A stretch of 64,000 bases of DNA from Halarcobacter sp. (GCF_963676935.1 NZ_OY781470.1:496001-560000); one strand, 5' to 3'; positions 1 through 9,088 are shown, counted from the stretch's first letter. Notes: a model not told the origin generated them from the letters alone. Made by a program: numbers and translations.

Positions 1-114
1 GAAAGTTGTGATGGTTCTAAAGGTTATCTTTCTTGTAGAAGAAAACCTTCTAGAGAAGAGATTGACGCTATTAAGGAAGTTTACAAACAATGGAATTTAG
101 AAGAGGGGAAATAG
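1..114 (+). CDS. 3' end of an unidentified gene (partial)
   Basis: An open frame enters from the left edge and stops at TAG 112-114, giving a 37-residue C-terminal tail that is mostly charged and helical (it ends IKEVYKQWNLEEGK). It contains two cysteines. The stop directly abuts the cheW start codon, so the two genes are probably cotranscribed, and the cheW ribosome binding site (GAGGGGAA) lies inside this tail. I do not recognise the family from this fragment. Confidence 0.55.
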   Translation, partial: ESCDGSKGYLSCRRKPSREEIDAIKEVYKQWNLEEGK

Positions 115-603
115 ATGGAAACAATTAATAATACTCATGAAGAAGTAATAGATTATGCAAACTCAAGTGAGTTTATGACATTTGAACTTGGTAAAATGAA
201 ATATGCGATTGAATTACCTAAGATTAGAGAAATTCTTACATATCCTAAGAATATAACAATATTACCTAATACAACAAAATGGGTAAAAGGTTTAATTAAT
301 CTTAGAGGTGAAGTTGTTCCAATTCTTGATATTAGAGTTAAATTTAATACAGGTGAAGTTGTTTATAATGAAAGTACAGCAGTTATTGCTGTAATAACAG
401 AAGATAATAGAATGATTGGAATTGTAGTTGATAAAGTTGATGATGTTCAGAGAATTGATACTTCAACATTAGCACCTGTATCTGATATGGGGTCAGCAAT
501 TCCTTCTAAATATTTAAAAGGTTTTGTAAGATTGGCAAACAATCAAATGCTTGTAATAATGGACATTGAATCTGTTGTTAGTAAAGATGAATTAAAGAAT
601 TAA
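115..603 (+). CDS. cheW: Chemotaxis coupling protein CheW
   Basis: CheW is the cytoplasmic adaptor that links methyl-accepting receptors to the CheA kinase in chemoreceptor arrays. The 162-residue product is a single CheW domain with the usual short extension. The signature GLINLRGEVVPILDIR lies at residues 59-74, and the later strands (IGIVVDKVDDV, residues 101-111) are typical of the second beta barrel. Length is normal for the family. The ATG at 115 is preceded by GAGGGG and directly follows the stop of the upstream gene. Two receiver-domain proteins follow on the same strand with gaps of 17 and 5 bp, indicating one chemotaxis/signalling operon. No CheA or receptor gene lies in this window. 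Confidence 0.93.
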   Translation: METINNTHEEVIDYANSSEFMTFELGKMKYAIELPKIREILTYPKNITILPNTTKWVKGLINLRGEVVPILDIRVKFNTGEVVYNESTAVIAVITEDNRMIGIVVDKVDDVQRIDTSTLAPVSDMGSAIPSKYLKGFVRLANNQMLVIMDIESVVSKDELKN

Positions 604-620
604 AAGAATAAAATTATTTC

Positions 621-1010
621 ATGCAAGAAAAAATAGAAAAATTAAAGCGATTAAAACTACTATTTGTAGAAGACGAGACAGATCTTGTCGAAATTATTAC
701 TGATACATTACAAAAGTTAAATGCAAACTTTTTATCAGCAAAAAATGGTCAAGAGGCTCTTGATATTATAGAAGCTAATGATGACATAGATATTATTGTC
801 ACAGATATAAATATGCCTGTTATGAATGGTCTTGTTATGATTAAAGAATTGCGAGACAAGGGTAACTCTATTCCTATTATCATAATGTCAGCACATACAG
901 AAACAGATTATATAAATAAGGCAAAAGAGTTAGGTGTTGATAATTATTTATTAAAGCCTTTTGATTTTATTAAATTTATCGATTTAATAACTGAAATGGA
1001 AATAAAATAA
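621..1010 (+). CDS. Stand-alone response regulator receiver protein (CheY-like)
   Basis: A 129-residue single receiver (REC) domain with no output domain. Visible landmarks are the acidic pair E17-D18, the phosphoacceptor D62 in VTDINMPVMNG, the switch residue S90 and the conserved K112 in LLKPFD. Such proteins act by protein-protein contact, like CheY on the flagellar motor, or as phosphate sinks or relays. Its position right after cheW fits a chemotaxis role. The S at the switch position and the VTDINMPVMNG style resemble the REC domains of the neighbouring REC-PAS proteins more than classical CheY, so the motor-binding role is not proven. The cognate kinase cannot be told from the sequence. 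Confidence 0.88.
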   Translation: MQEKIEKLKRLKLLFVEDETDLVEIITDTLQKLNANFLSAKNGQEALDIIEANDDIDIIVTDINMPVMNGLVMIKELRDKGNSIPIIIMSAHTETDYINKAKELGVDNYLLKPFDFIKFIDLITEMEIK

Positions 1011-1015
1011 CCTAA

Positions 1016-2395
1016 ATGTCTGGGACTATTGATAAAAAACTTTTAAAAAGACTTAAACTACTTTATGTTGAAGATGATGATACTGTAAGAGCAGATTTGT
1101 CATCTTTACTCTCAAATTTTTTTGACACAGTGTATACAGCAAAAGATGGACAAGAGGGACTATCTTTATATAAAGAAAAACAAAATGAAATTGATGTAAT
1201 TGTAGCTGATATAAATATGCCAGTTTTAACAGGTATTCAAATGTTACAAAAGATAAGAGAGTTTGACAAAGAGATACCTACAATATTCGCAACTGCATAT
1301 TCTGATAATGAATTTTTAGTTGATGCTATTAAACTAAAAGTTTCAGAGTACATAATTAAACCGATTGATATTAGAAAGCTGATGACTTCATTAAATGAAA
1401 TAGCAAAAAATATTTATCATGATTTTCTTATAAATCAACAAAATAAAGAACTTAAAAAATATAAAGATATAATTTATAACAATAATATTGTTATAAGAAC
1501 TAATAAAAATATGAAAATCACTTTTGTTAATGATCTTTTTTGTGAAATTACTGGATTTGACAAAAAAGAGTTATTAGGAGAAGAATTAACCATCTTAAGA
1601 CACAAAGATACTGATTCTGAAATCTATAAAAAAATTTATAATAGTATACTAAACAATAGACAATGGAATGGTGAACTAAAAAACTTAACAAAAGATGGAA
1701 ACTTTTATTATGCTGATACTTCTATTGTATCTACATTAAACGATTCAGGGGAGATTACTGGTTGTTTGATTATACAAAAAGATGAAACTTTAAAAGCTAT
1801 AAAAAGAAGAGAAATTCAAACTTCCTTGATAAAAGATAAAAGTGAAATTTTTCAAAAAAGTAAGAAAAGTTCAGCTGAACTTTATCAAGTAATAAATAAT
1901 TTAAATTATGAGCTTGAATCTTTGAAAAATAATTTATTAAAAGAGAAGCAAGAAAAAGATTCTTATATAAGTACACTGGAAAGATACAGTAGTGAAAATA
2001 AAAAACTTTTAAGTGAAATAATTACATATAGAAAAGTCAATGAAACTTCACATGATGCAACAAGAAAATTGATTAAGATGTCAAAAGAGAGTGCAGATTT
2101 AAAAGTTGAAATAAAAAGATTAGAAACAAAATTAGAGATGATTGAAGATGAACATCAAAAAGAATTAAAACAACAAAAAGTTTATTATGAAGTTAAATTA
2201 GATGATATGGATAAACTTTTAACAAATGTAAAAGAGAAATTAGATGCAGTTGAAAATGTTGAAGCAGTTTCACAAAAATTAGCTTATTGGAAAGAAAAAG
2301 CAAAAAGTGAGGCAAAGAAAAATGAAAAGATCGAAAGAGAAATAATAAGTTATGGTGATAAAAAATTGATGACTAAACTTTTCGGAGGAAGATAA
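1016..2395 (+). CDS. Response regulator with PAS domain and long coiled coil
   Basis: A 459-residue protein with three parts. The first is an N-terminal receiver domain (acidic E19-D20, phosphoacceptor D65 in VADINMPVLTG, K115 in IIKPID). The second is a PAS domain at about 145-260 (KITFVNDLFCEITGFDKKELLG, then an RRE linker). The third is a highly charged, heptad-like coiled coil from about 280 to 440. There is no histidine-kinase, GGDEF, EAL, HD-GYP or DNA-binding domain, so the output is probably protein interaction through the coiled coil. It starts 5 bp after the preceding receiver gene and is the last gene of the cheW operon. A role near chemoreceptors or as a scaffold is inference only. 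Confidence 0.85.
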   Translation: MSGTIDKKLLKRLKLLYVEDDDTVRADLSSLLSNFFDTVYTAKDGQEGLSLYKEKQNEIDVIVADINMPVLTGIQMLQKIREFDKEIPTIFATAYSDNEFLVDAIKLKVSEYIIKPIDIRKLMTSLNEIAKNIYHDFLINQQNKELKKYKDIIYNNNIVIRTNKNMKITFVNDLFCEITGFDKKELLGEELTILRHKDTDSEIYKKIYNSILNNRQWNGELKNLTKDGNFYYADTSIVSTLNDSGEITGCLIIQKDETLKAIKRREIQTSLIKDKSEIFQKSKKSSAELYQVINNLNYELESLKNNLLKEKQEKDSYISTLERYSSENKKLLSEIITYRKVNETSHDATRKLIKMSKESADLKVEIKRLETKLEMIEDEHQKELKQQKVYYEVKLDDMDKLLTNVKEKLDAVENVEAVSQKLAYWKEKAKSEAKKNEKIEREIISYGDKKLMTKLFGGR

Positions 2396-2405
2396 CCTCC
2401 AAAAA
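2379..2405. terminator. Hairpin between convergent operons
   Basis: GGAGG (2384-2388) and CCTCC (2396-2400) form a 5-bp stem around a 7-nt loop, extended past one mismatch by TTTT/AAAA arms. It overlaps the stop codon of the REC-PAS gene and ends at the stop of the convergent cyclophilin gene, so it could serve both strands. The stem is short, and termination is inferred. Confidence 0.5.
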
Positions 2406-2936
2406 TTATTTGATCTCAATATTTAAAATCTTTTGTTCCATTAAGGGTTTGTTTCCATTACTTTGACCAAGAGTTGGAACATTTTCTATAGCTCTTAGAG
2501 TCTTCATTCCATCTTTTAAATAACCAAAAATAGTATGTCTTCCATTTAACCATGGTGTAGGAACTGTTGTTATAAAAAATTGACTTCCATTTGTATTAGG
2601 ACCTGCATTTGCCATAGCTAAAATCCCTGGCTTATTAAAAGTTATATTAGGTGCAAATTCATCTTTAAAAGGTTTTCCCCAGATTGATTCTCCACCTCTA
2701 CCAGAAGCTGTAGGATCTCCTCCTTGTATCATAAAGTTTTTAATTACTCTATGAAAAACAGTACCATTATAATAACCATTTTTTGCATGGGTAATAAAGT
2801 TTTCAACGGCTTTAGGTGCTAAATCAGGTCTTAATTCAATTTTCATTTCACCTTGATTTGTTTTTATAATTGCAATAGGATTCGCTGCTTCTAAAAGTAA
2901 CATGAAACCAAAAAGTAGAAAAAATATTTTTTTCAT
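2406..2936 (-). CDS. Periplasmic peptidyl-prolyl cis-trans isomerase (cyclophilin type)
   Basis: Cyclophilins catalyse cis-trans isomerisation of Xaa-Pro bonds during protein folding. The 176-residue product has an N-terminal signal peptide (MKKIFFLLFGFMLLLEA) and so acts in the periplasm. The active-site string FHRVIKNFMIQGGD runs from F61, with the catalytic arginine R63. NTNGSQFFIT (114-123) and W129-L-N-G-R-H complete the substrate pocket. It is a full-length small bacterial cyclophilin (PpiA/PpiB class). It is transcribed alone on the minus strand, convergent with the chemotaxis operon and divergent from the ferredoxin gene. Confidence 0.93.
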   Translation of the reverse strand: MKKIFFLLFGFMLLLEAANPIAIIKTNQGEMKIELRPDLAPKAVENFITHAKNGYYNGTVFHRVIKNFMIQGGDPTASGRGGESIWGKPFKDEFAPNITFNKPGILAMANAGPNTNGSQFFITTVPTPWLNGRHTIFGYLKDGMKTLRAIENVPTLGQSNGNKPLMEQKILNIEIK

Positions 2937-3037
2937 TTTTTACCTTTATTTCTAAATTTGAGAGCAAGTATATTACTTAAGATTTTAAAATCTTATTAAA
3001 ATAACTTTTTTATATGGGTTTAAAAATTATCTGTTAA

Positions 3038-3062
3038 AATTAAGATACTTTTTATCTTAATT
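3038..3062. repeat. Perfect 10-bp inverted repeat upstream of the ferredoxin gene
   Basis: AATTAAGATA (3038-3047) and TATCTTAATT (3053-3062) are perfect inverted copies separated by CTTTT. The repeat ends 16 bp before the ATG at 3079, just ahead of the AAAGGA ribosome binding site. It could be an operator dyad or a 5'-UTR hairpin. No known regulator motif is recognised. Confidence 0.55.
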
Positions 3063-3078
3063 ATAAAGGAAACAAAAT

Positions 3079-3438
3079 ATGGAAATGCCAGCAATTCCTC
3101 AACCAACATTTTATATCTTTAAATGTGAACAAAGCGCTCCTCCAGGTATGCCAAAACCTTCATGTGTAACAGAGGAAAGTAGAGACTTATTTAATCATTT
3201 AGCACAAACCATGATGCAAAAAGGATTAATGGGACCAGTTCAGCCAATTAGAACATCATGTTTAGGTCGCTGTCAAATGGGACCAGTAATGTTAGTTGAA
3301 CCAGGTCATCACATGTACTGCCAGTTATCTAAGGAAAAAATAGATAAAATAGTCGAAGAACACATTATAGGTGGAACTCCTGTTCATGAGTATTTAATAC
3401 CTGAACAATTCTGGGGAGATCCTATAAGTTTATCTTAA
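3079..3438 (+). CDS. Thioredoxin-like [2Fe-2S] ferredoxin
   Basis: A 119-residue protein of the thioredoxin-fold [2Fe-2S] ferredoxin family, the fold also found in the NuoE subunit. Cysteines at 16, 29, 61 and 65 are the likely cluster ligands (pattern TSCLGRCQMGPVM at 59-71), with a further C81. The C-terminal half (VEEHIIGGTPVHEYLI) matches the usual ending of this family. It probably carries electrons or acts in Fe-S metabolism, but the partner is unknown. ATG 3079 follows AAAGGA. panD follows 15 bp later, so it is the first gene of a ferredoxin-panD-ybaB-ispA operon. Confidence 0.85.
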   Translation: MEMPAIPQPTFYIFKCEQSAPPGMPKPSCVTEESRDLFNHLAQTMMQKGLMGPVQPIRTSCLGRCQMGPVMLVEPGHHMYCQLSKEKIDKIVEEHIIGGTPVHEYLIPEQFWGDPISLS

Positions 3439-3453
3439 AAGAGGATATTATTA

Positions 3454-3837
3454 ATGACATTTGATATGCTTTATAGTAAGATTCATAGAGCAACTGTAAC
3501 TGATGCAAACTTGAATTATGTTGGTTCAATCACAATTGATGAAGATTTAATGAAAGCTTCTAAATTAAGGGTTGGACAAAAAGTTGAAATTGTTAATATA
3601 AACAATGGTGAAAGATTTGCAACTTACGTTATAAAAGGGAAAGCAGGCAGCAAAGATATGTGTTTAAATGGCGCAGCTGCAAGAAAAGTAGAAATAGGTG
3701 ATAAGATTATTGTAATTTCATATGCTTCATATTCTGAAGAGGAATTAGAAACTTATAAACCAACAGTTGTAATCGTTGATGATGAAAATAATATTGATTC
3801 AATAACTAACGAACTTGTAGGAAGTGACCATGTTTGA
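3454..3837 (+). CDS. panD: Aspartate 1-decarboxylase (PanD)
   Basis: PanD decarboxylates L-aspartate to beta-alanine for pantothenate and coenzyme A synthesis. It is a pyruvoyl enzyme made by self-cleavage of a pro-enzyme. The Gly24-Ser25 cleavage site is present in YVGSITID, K9 and the N-terminal [12 protein letters not shown] are canonical, and the NGAAAR motif that helps form the active site follows. The 127-residue length is normal. It lies between the ferredoxin and ybaB genes and overlaps ybaB by a few bases, so translation is probably coupled. Confidence 0.97.
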   Translation: MTFDMLYSKIHRATVTDANLNYVGSITIDEDLMKASKLRVGQKVEIVNINNGERFATYVIKGKAGSKDMCLNGAAARKVEIGDKIIVISYASYSEEELETYKPTVVIVDDENNIDSITNELVGSDHV

Positions 3838-4150
3838 TGGTATTGATCTAAGTAAAATAAATTTAAATGAAGTGATGGGGCAGGTTCAAGAGATGGCTGA
3901 TAAAGCCAAAGAGGAAAATGCTTCTAAAATTTTTACTTCAAAAGCAGGTGGAGGAATGGTTGAGCTTTCTATAAATGGAAACTCTGAAGTTATTGATCTT
4001 CAAATTGATGATTCTTTAATGGATGATAAAGATTCTCTTCAAATATTATTGATTTCTGCAATGAATGATGTAATAAAACAATCTGATGAAAACAAGAAAT
4101 CTATGGCCATGAATATGATGGGTGGATTTGGTTCGTTTGGTCAAAATTAA
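3830..4150 (+). CDS. YbaB/EbfC family nucleoid-associated protein
   Basis: A small DNA-binding protein of the YbaB/EbfC family, about 106 residues, which forms dimers that bind DNA and affect nucleoid structure. Recognisable are the N-terminal helix with [12 protein letters not shown], the [21 protein letters not shown] core and the Met/Gly-rich tail. The ATG at 3830 is preferred over an in-frame GTG at 3824 because AGGAAG (3819-3824) is correctly spaced only for the ATG. It overlaps the 3' end of panD by 8 bp, and ispA follows after 2 bp. Confidence 0.88.
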   Translation: MFDGIDLSKINLNEVMGQVQEMADKAKEENASKIFTSKAGGGMVELSINGNSEVIDLQIDDSLMDDKDSLQILLISAMNDVIKQSDENKKSMAMNMMGGFGSFGQN

Positions 4151-4152
4151 AG

Positions 4153-5016
4153 ATGCAAAAACTTTTAAAAACATTTGAAGATTATCTATTTGATAATCTT
4201 CCCACTTCAAATACATTTCATCCTTACTTTGAAAAAGCTCTAGGTGAGATGTTAAAAGCTGGGGGAAAAAGATTTAGACCTATGCTATTACTTTGTGTGG
4301 TAAAATCAAAAAAACCTTTATTATTAAATAATTCACTTCCTGTAGCACTTGGATTAGAGATGTTACATACTTATTCTTTAGTACATGATGATTTACCAGC
4401 AATGGATGATGCAGATTTAAGAAGAGGTTTTAAAACTATTCATAAAAAATATGATGAAGTTACTGCAATATTAGTAGGTGATGCCTTAAATACTGAGAGT
4501 TTTAACAAAATAGTAAATGCACCATTACATAATGATATAAAAATAGAATTGATTAAAACATTAAGCACTGATGGTGGAATTAATGGAATGATTATTGGTC
4601 AAGCAATAGATTGTTTTTTTGAAAATCAAAAATTAGAATTAAACCAATTAGAATTTTTGCATATTCATAAAACTGCAAAACTTATTGCTGCAAGTTTGAA
4701 AATGGGTGCAATAATTTCTGAATATGATTTAATGACACAAGAAAAGTTATATAACTTTGGTATAGATTTAGGTTTATTATTTCAAATTCAAGATGATATT
4801 ATAGATGAAACACAAAGTGAAGAGGAAGCAGGGAAAACTACACAAAACGATAGTGCTAAAAATTCATTTGTAAACCTTTTAGGTTTAGACGGAGCAATCA
4901 AGAGTGCTGATGAATTAGCAAATAAGTGTATTGACGAATTAAACAGTCTTGATGATAATTTAAAAGATTCCCTAAACGAGCTACTTTTAAAATATATAAA
5001 TAGACATAAAAATTAA
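4153..5016 (+). CDS. ispA: Farnesyl diphosphate synthase (polyprenyl synthetase family)
   Basis: Condenses isopentenyl diphosphate with dimethylallyl and geranyl diphosphate to make farnesyl diphosphate, the precursor of quinone side chains and undecaprenyl phosphate. The 287-residue protein shows GGKRFRPML (37-45). The first aspartate-rich motif DDLPAMDDADLRRG begins at D79, and the second QDDIID has D214-D215. The two-residue insertion in the first motif is typical of bacterial type-II FPP synthases. It is the last gene before the groES promoter. Chain-length specificity is inferred from the family. Confidence 0.93.
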   Translation: MQKLLKTFEDYLFDNLPTSNTFHPYFEKALGEMLKAGGKRFRPMLLLCVVKSKKPLLLNNSLPVALGLEMLHTYSLVHDDLPAMDDADLRRGFKTIHKKYDEVTAILVGDALNTESFNKIVNAPLHNDIKIELIKTLSTDGGINGMIIGQAIDCFFENQKLELNQLEFLHIHKTAKLIAASLKMGAIISEYDLMTQEKLYNFGIDLGLLFQIQDDIIDETQSEEEAGKTTQNDSAKNSFVNLLGLDGAIKSADELANKCIDELNSLDDNLKDSLNELLLKYINRHKN

Positions 5017-5053
5017 TTTTTTAAAAAACTTTAGTCAAATATACTCAAACTAC

Positions 5054-5082
5054 TTGACAATTAATAAAAAATTTTTTATAAT
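5054..5082 (+). promoter_or_regulatory. Consensus sigma-70 promoter of groESL
   Basis: A perfect -35 TTGACA (5054-5059) and a perfect -10 TATAAT (5077-5082) are separated by exactly 17 bp. It lies between ispA and groES and is immediately followed by the CIRCE operator, so the transcript would start inside the operator. A perfect -35 is notable because Campylobacterota promoters usually conserve only the -10. Confidence 0.9.
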
Positions 5083-5109
5083 TTGGCACTCTATTTTTTT
5101 GAGTGCTAA
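5083..5109 (+). promoter_or_regulatory. CIRCE operator (HrcA binding site)
   Basis: TTGGCACTC (5083-5091), a 9-bp spacer and GAGTGCTAA (5101-5109) match the CIRCE consensus TTAGCACTC-N9-GAGTGCTAA with one mismatch. HrcA binds CIRCE to repress chaperone operons until heat shock. The site directly abuts the -10 box, so bound HrcA would cover the transcription start. The hrcA gene is not in this window. Confidence 0.95.
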
Positions 5110-5153
5110 TAAAATAACAAAAATTAAAAAACAGATTTTACAGGAGAAATATT

Positions 5154-7050
<1,897 letters not shown>

Positions 7051-7051
7051 T

Positions 7052-7160
7052 TGTCCAATTATGTCTATTTATAGTACCCTTTTGGGGGTACTATGTTACT
7101 TTTCCTAAATATTTCTTAATCACAATTGTCTATCTATGACTAAATTTGTCTACTTTTGCC
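7052..7160 (+). repeat. 10-bp-phased TGTC repeats upstream of the beta-lactamase gene
   Basis: TGTC occurs at 7052 and 7062, then TGTC, TGAC, TGTC and TGCC occur at 7127, 7137, 7147 and 7157, an exact 10-bp step, each usually followed by TA. The intervening stretch (AATTATGTCTATTTA, and CCTAAATATTTCTTAA at 7104-7119) resembles sequence on the other side of the beta-lactamase gene. The function is unknown. It could be a degenerate tandem array, protein-binding sites spaced at one helical turn, or a remnant of a recombination event. Confidence 0.5.
7071..7094 (+). terminator. Hairpin downstream of groEL
   Basis: ATAGTACCC (7071-7079) and GGGTACTAT (7086-7094) form a perfect 9-bp stem around a 6-nt loop, 20 bp after the groEL stop. 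It is followed by a mixed T-rich stretch rather than a clean T run, so it is a probable but not textbook terminator of the groESL operon. Confidence 0.7.
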
Positions 7161-7246
7161 TAAATCAGTTGTAGGAATGTAAATTATCTCTCACCCACCT
7201 AATAGTTTCTTTTTGATAAAATGAAAAAAAATAAATGGACGAAGTA

Positions 7247-7999
7247 ATGATCAAATTTTTTAGTTTACTGTTTTTATGTTTTACTTTATTGAGTGGTGAT
7301 GACAAATCATTTGAAAAGATATTTAAAGATTTTAATATTAATGGAACTTTAGTAGTGACAACACTAAAAAGTGATGAGTTATATGTATATAATTTAAAAA
7401 GGGCTGATAAGAGATTTTGTTCAGCTTCAACTTTTAAAATACCTCATACTTTAATTGTATTAAATGAAAATCTAATTACATCAAAAAATGATATTATAAA
7501 ATGGGATGGTGTAAAAAGAGGATATGACCTTTGGAATAAGGATCAAACATTACAATCAGCGATTTCAGTGAGTTGTGTTTGGTGTTATAAACAGTTTACA
7601 CATAAAATGTCAAAAGAAAAATATACTGATTATCTTTTAAAATTTAACTATGGAAATAAAACAGTAGGGAAAGATAAATCATCTTTTTGGTTAAATGGTA
7701 ATTTGAAGATATCTGCTTTTGAACAAATAGATTTTTTAAAAAAACTTTACAATGAAAATCTCCCAATCTCTAAAAAAAATATTAGTATAGTTAAAGCTAT
7801 TATAACAGTAGATAAAAATGATAAATATGAATTAAAAGCAAAAAGTGGGTGGGATGGAGCTATTGGTTGGTATGTAGGTTATGTAAAAACAAATAATAAG
7901 GTATATTTCTTTTCTTTAAATGGTGATATAAAAAGAGAAAAATTGAAGCTAAGAAAAGAAATAGTTTATAAAGCATTAAAATCCAAAAATATTTTATAA
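7247..7999 (+). CDS. Class D (OXA-type) beta-lactamase
   Basis: A secreted serine hydrolase that opens beta-lactam rings in the periplasm. Numbered from the ATG at 7247, the 250-residue product has a signal peptide (MIKFFSLLFLCFTLLSG). The class D motifs are S61-T-F-K64 (catalytic serine and carboxylated lysine), S109-C-V111, Y135-G-N137 and K199-S-G201, with W148 downstream of YGN. An in-frame ATG at 7235 would add four residues ahead of the signal peptide and has no ribosome binding site. The gene stands alone between groEL and a minus-strand gene, flanked on both sides by non-coding phased repeats. Resistance spectrum cannot be read from the sequence. Confidence 0.92.
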   Translation: MIKFFSLLFLCFTLLSGDDKSFEKIFKDFNINGTLVVTTLKSDELYVYNLKRADKRFCSASTFKIPHTLIVLNENLITSKNDIIKWDGVKRGYDLWNKDQTLQSAISVSCVWCYKQFTHKMSKEKYTDYLLKFNYGNKTVGKDKSSFWLNGNLKISAFEQIDFLKKLYNENLPISKKNISIVKAIITVDKNDKYELKAKSGWDGAIGWYVGYVKTNNKVYFFSLNGDIKREKLKLRKEIVYKALKSKNIL

Positions 8000-8006
8000 A
8001 ATAAGG

Positions 8007-8225
8007 TGTCTTAAAATGTCCAAGATAGTTTAATTATGACTATCTAAACTCACCCAAAATATTTTCTTAACAAATTTTCTAGCCCATTTTAAAACCCAAA
8101 TTTATCCTCTATTAATAGGAAGTTTTTTCTAATTTTGAAAGTGTCTTAAAAAGTCTAAGTTGGATTTTTACTTTGTCTCAATCAGTCTCTCTGGCTAAGT
8201 ATGTATATCTGAGGATAGTTGAGTC
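8007..8225 (+). repeat. 10-bp-phased TGTC/AGTC repeats downstream of the beta-lactamase gene
   Basis: This otherwise gene-free stretch (8000-8276) contains GTGTCTTAAAATGTC (8006-8020) and a near copy GTGTCTTAAAAAGTC (8141-8155). Further TGTC/AGTC words sit at 8174/8184 and 8222, many 10 bp apart. CCCAAAATATTTTCTTAA (8053-8070) resembles the upstream flank at 7104-7119. All copies are in the same orientation as those left of the gene, so they are direct repeats, not terminal inverted repeats. I see no ORF or RNA gene here. Confidence 0.5.
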
Positions 8226-8276
8226 TAATTTACTTCAAAAGATGATGTAATTCTTTTTTATTATTTAAAAACAACT

Positions 8277-8864
8277 TTATTTTAAATTATCTAAATTTTT
8301 CAAGGAATCTTGATGATATTTGAAAAATTTTGAATCTACTTTTCCTATATATTGAAAAAAATCTAAATTATTAATTGTTTTAATTTTTTTAAAATCTTTT
8401 TTTTCTAGTTTTTCAAATTCTAAATGGGTTTTAACATATTTATCTTGATATGTTTCAAAAATATCATTATGAAAATTCTCACTTAACTTATTATTTTTAA
8501 ATATTAAATTATTGTTATTTTTTTTATAGGCAATTTCTGGGCAGTTTAAATCAAAATAGATTTGATTATCTAGATTTGGACTTAGGGGATATAGTCTACA
8601 AACTGTAGGTCTGTTTTCATAAATTGTACACTTATAATCTTTTAAGTAGGGGCAATAATCTTTTCCATTAGTAAGTAAAATAACTGGTTTGATATAATTT
8701 AGGTTACCAAATATAAAAACTATGGGGAATCTTTCATAAACTTTTTTAAAATCTTCTAAAATTATTTGTGAGAATATTATTCCATTTTTACCATTACAGC
8801 AGTTAGCTTCACAATTACTACAATTTCCAAAATATAGTTGTTTATTGGTTGTTAAAGTGAACAA
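8277..8864 (-). CDS. YkgJ-type cysteine-cluster protein (possible Zn/Fe-S binding)
   Basis: The product contains the cysteine cluster typical of the YkgJ/CxxCxxCC family: CSNCEANCC near the N terminus, then a spaced DYCPYL, YKCTIYENRPTVCRLYPL and LNCPE. These cysteines are thought to bind zinc or an Fe-S cluster, and the biochemical role is unknown. The frame is open back to a TTG at 8936, but that start lies inside a hairpin and lacks a ribosome binding site. The TTG at 8864 sits 8 bp after AAGGAG (8873-8879) and gives a 195-residue protein beginning just before the cluster, so I prefer it. The C-terminal third is Lys/Asn-rich and unremarkable. Confidence 0.75.
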   Translation of the reverse strand: MFTLTTNKQLYFGNCSNCEANCCNGKNGIIFSQIILEDFKKVYERFPIVFIFGNLNYIKPVILLTNGKDYCPYLKDYKCTIYENRPTVCRLYPLSPNLDNQIYFDLNCPEIAYKKNNNNLIFKNNKLSENFHNDIFETYQDKYVKTHLEFEKLEKKDFKKIKTINNLDFFQYIGKVDSKFFKYHQDSLKNLDNLK

Positions 8865-8914
8865 TGGATAAGTCTCCTTAAAATTGATAGAGTATAAATA
8901 GGATGGAGAGAAAC

Positions 8915-8952
8915 AAAAAAAGGGAAAAGATTTCAAACCTTTTCCCTTTTTT
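8915..8952 (-). terminator. Strong intrinsic terminator of the small minus-strand transcript
   Basis: Read on the minus strand, an A-rich run is followed by GGGAAAAG, a 9-nt loop, CTTTTCCC and seven Ts. The 8-bp stem with a T7 tail is a textbook rho-independent terminator. On the plus strand the same element ends in six Ts. It lies between the 12-codon ORF at 9020-9058 and the cysteine-cluster gene, so it could end a short RNA or act as an attenuator for the downstream gene. Confidence 0.85.
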
Positions 8953-9019
8953 AAATTATTTTGTAAATAAAACCTATATTTACAAATCTACTAGATAGTA
9001 AATTTATTGATAAATTTCA

Positions 9020-9058
9020 TTAAATTTTAACAATACCAAAAAGTGATTTTTTTCTCAT
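9020..9058 (-). CDS. Putative 12-residue peptide ORF with strong ribosome binding site
   Basis: ATG (9058-9056) opens a 12-codon frame encoding MRKKSLFGIVKI, closed by TAA (9022-9020). It is preceded by GGAGGTG (9068-9062), one of the strongest Shine-Dalgarno sequences in the window, at correct spacing, and by a TATAAT box (9094-9089). The transcript would end at the terminator 8915-8952, about 170 nt in all. The peptide is cationic at its start and hydrophobic after. It could be a leader peptide, a small membrane-active peptide, or the coding part of a dual-function small RNA. Translation is not proven. Confidence 0.45.
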   Translation of the reverse strand: MRKKSLFGIVKI

Positions 9059-9088
9059 TTACACCTCCATATTGTTTATGTTAAATGT

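Noticed and set aside
7052-8225. Terminal inverted repeats of a transposon around the beta-lactamase gene
   Set aside because: The repeats are in the same orientation on both sides and no transposase is present, so a simple transposon is not supported.
7052-8225. CRISPR array
   Set aside because: The units are ~10 bp and degenerate, without uniform repeats and ~30-bp spacers, and there are no cas genes.
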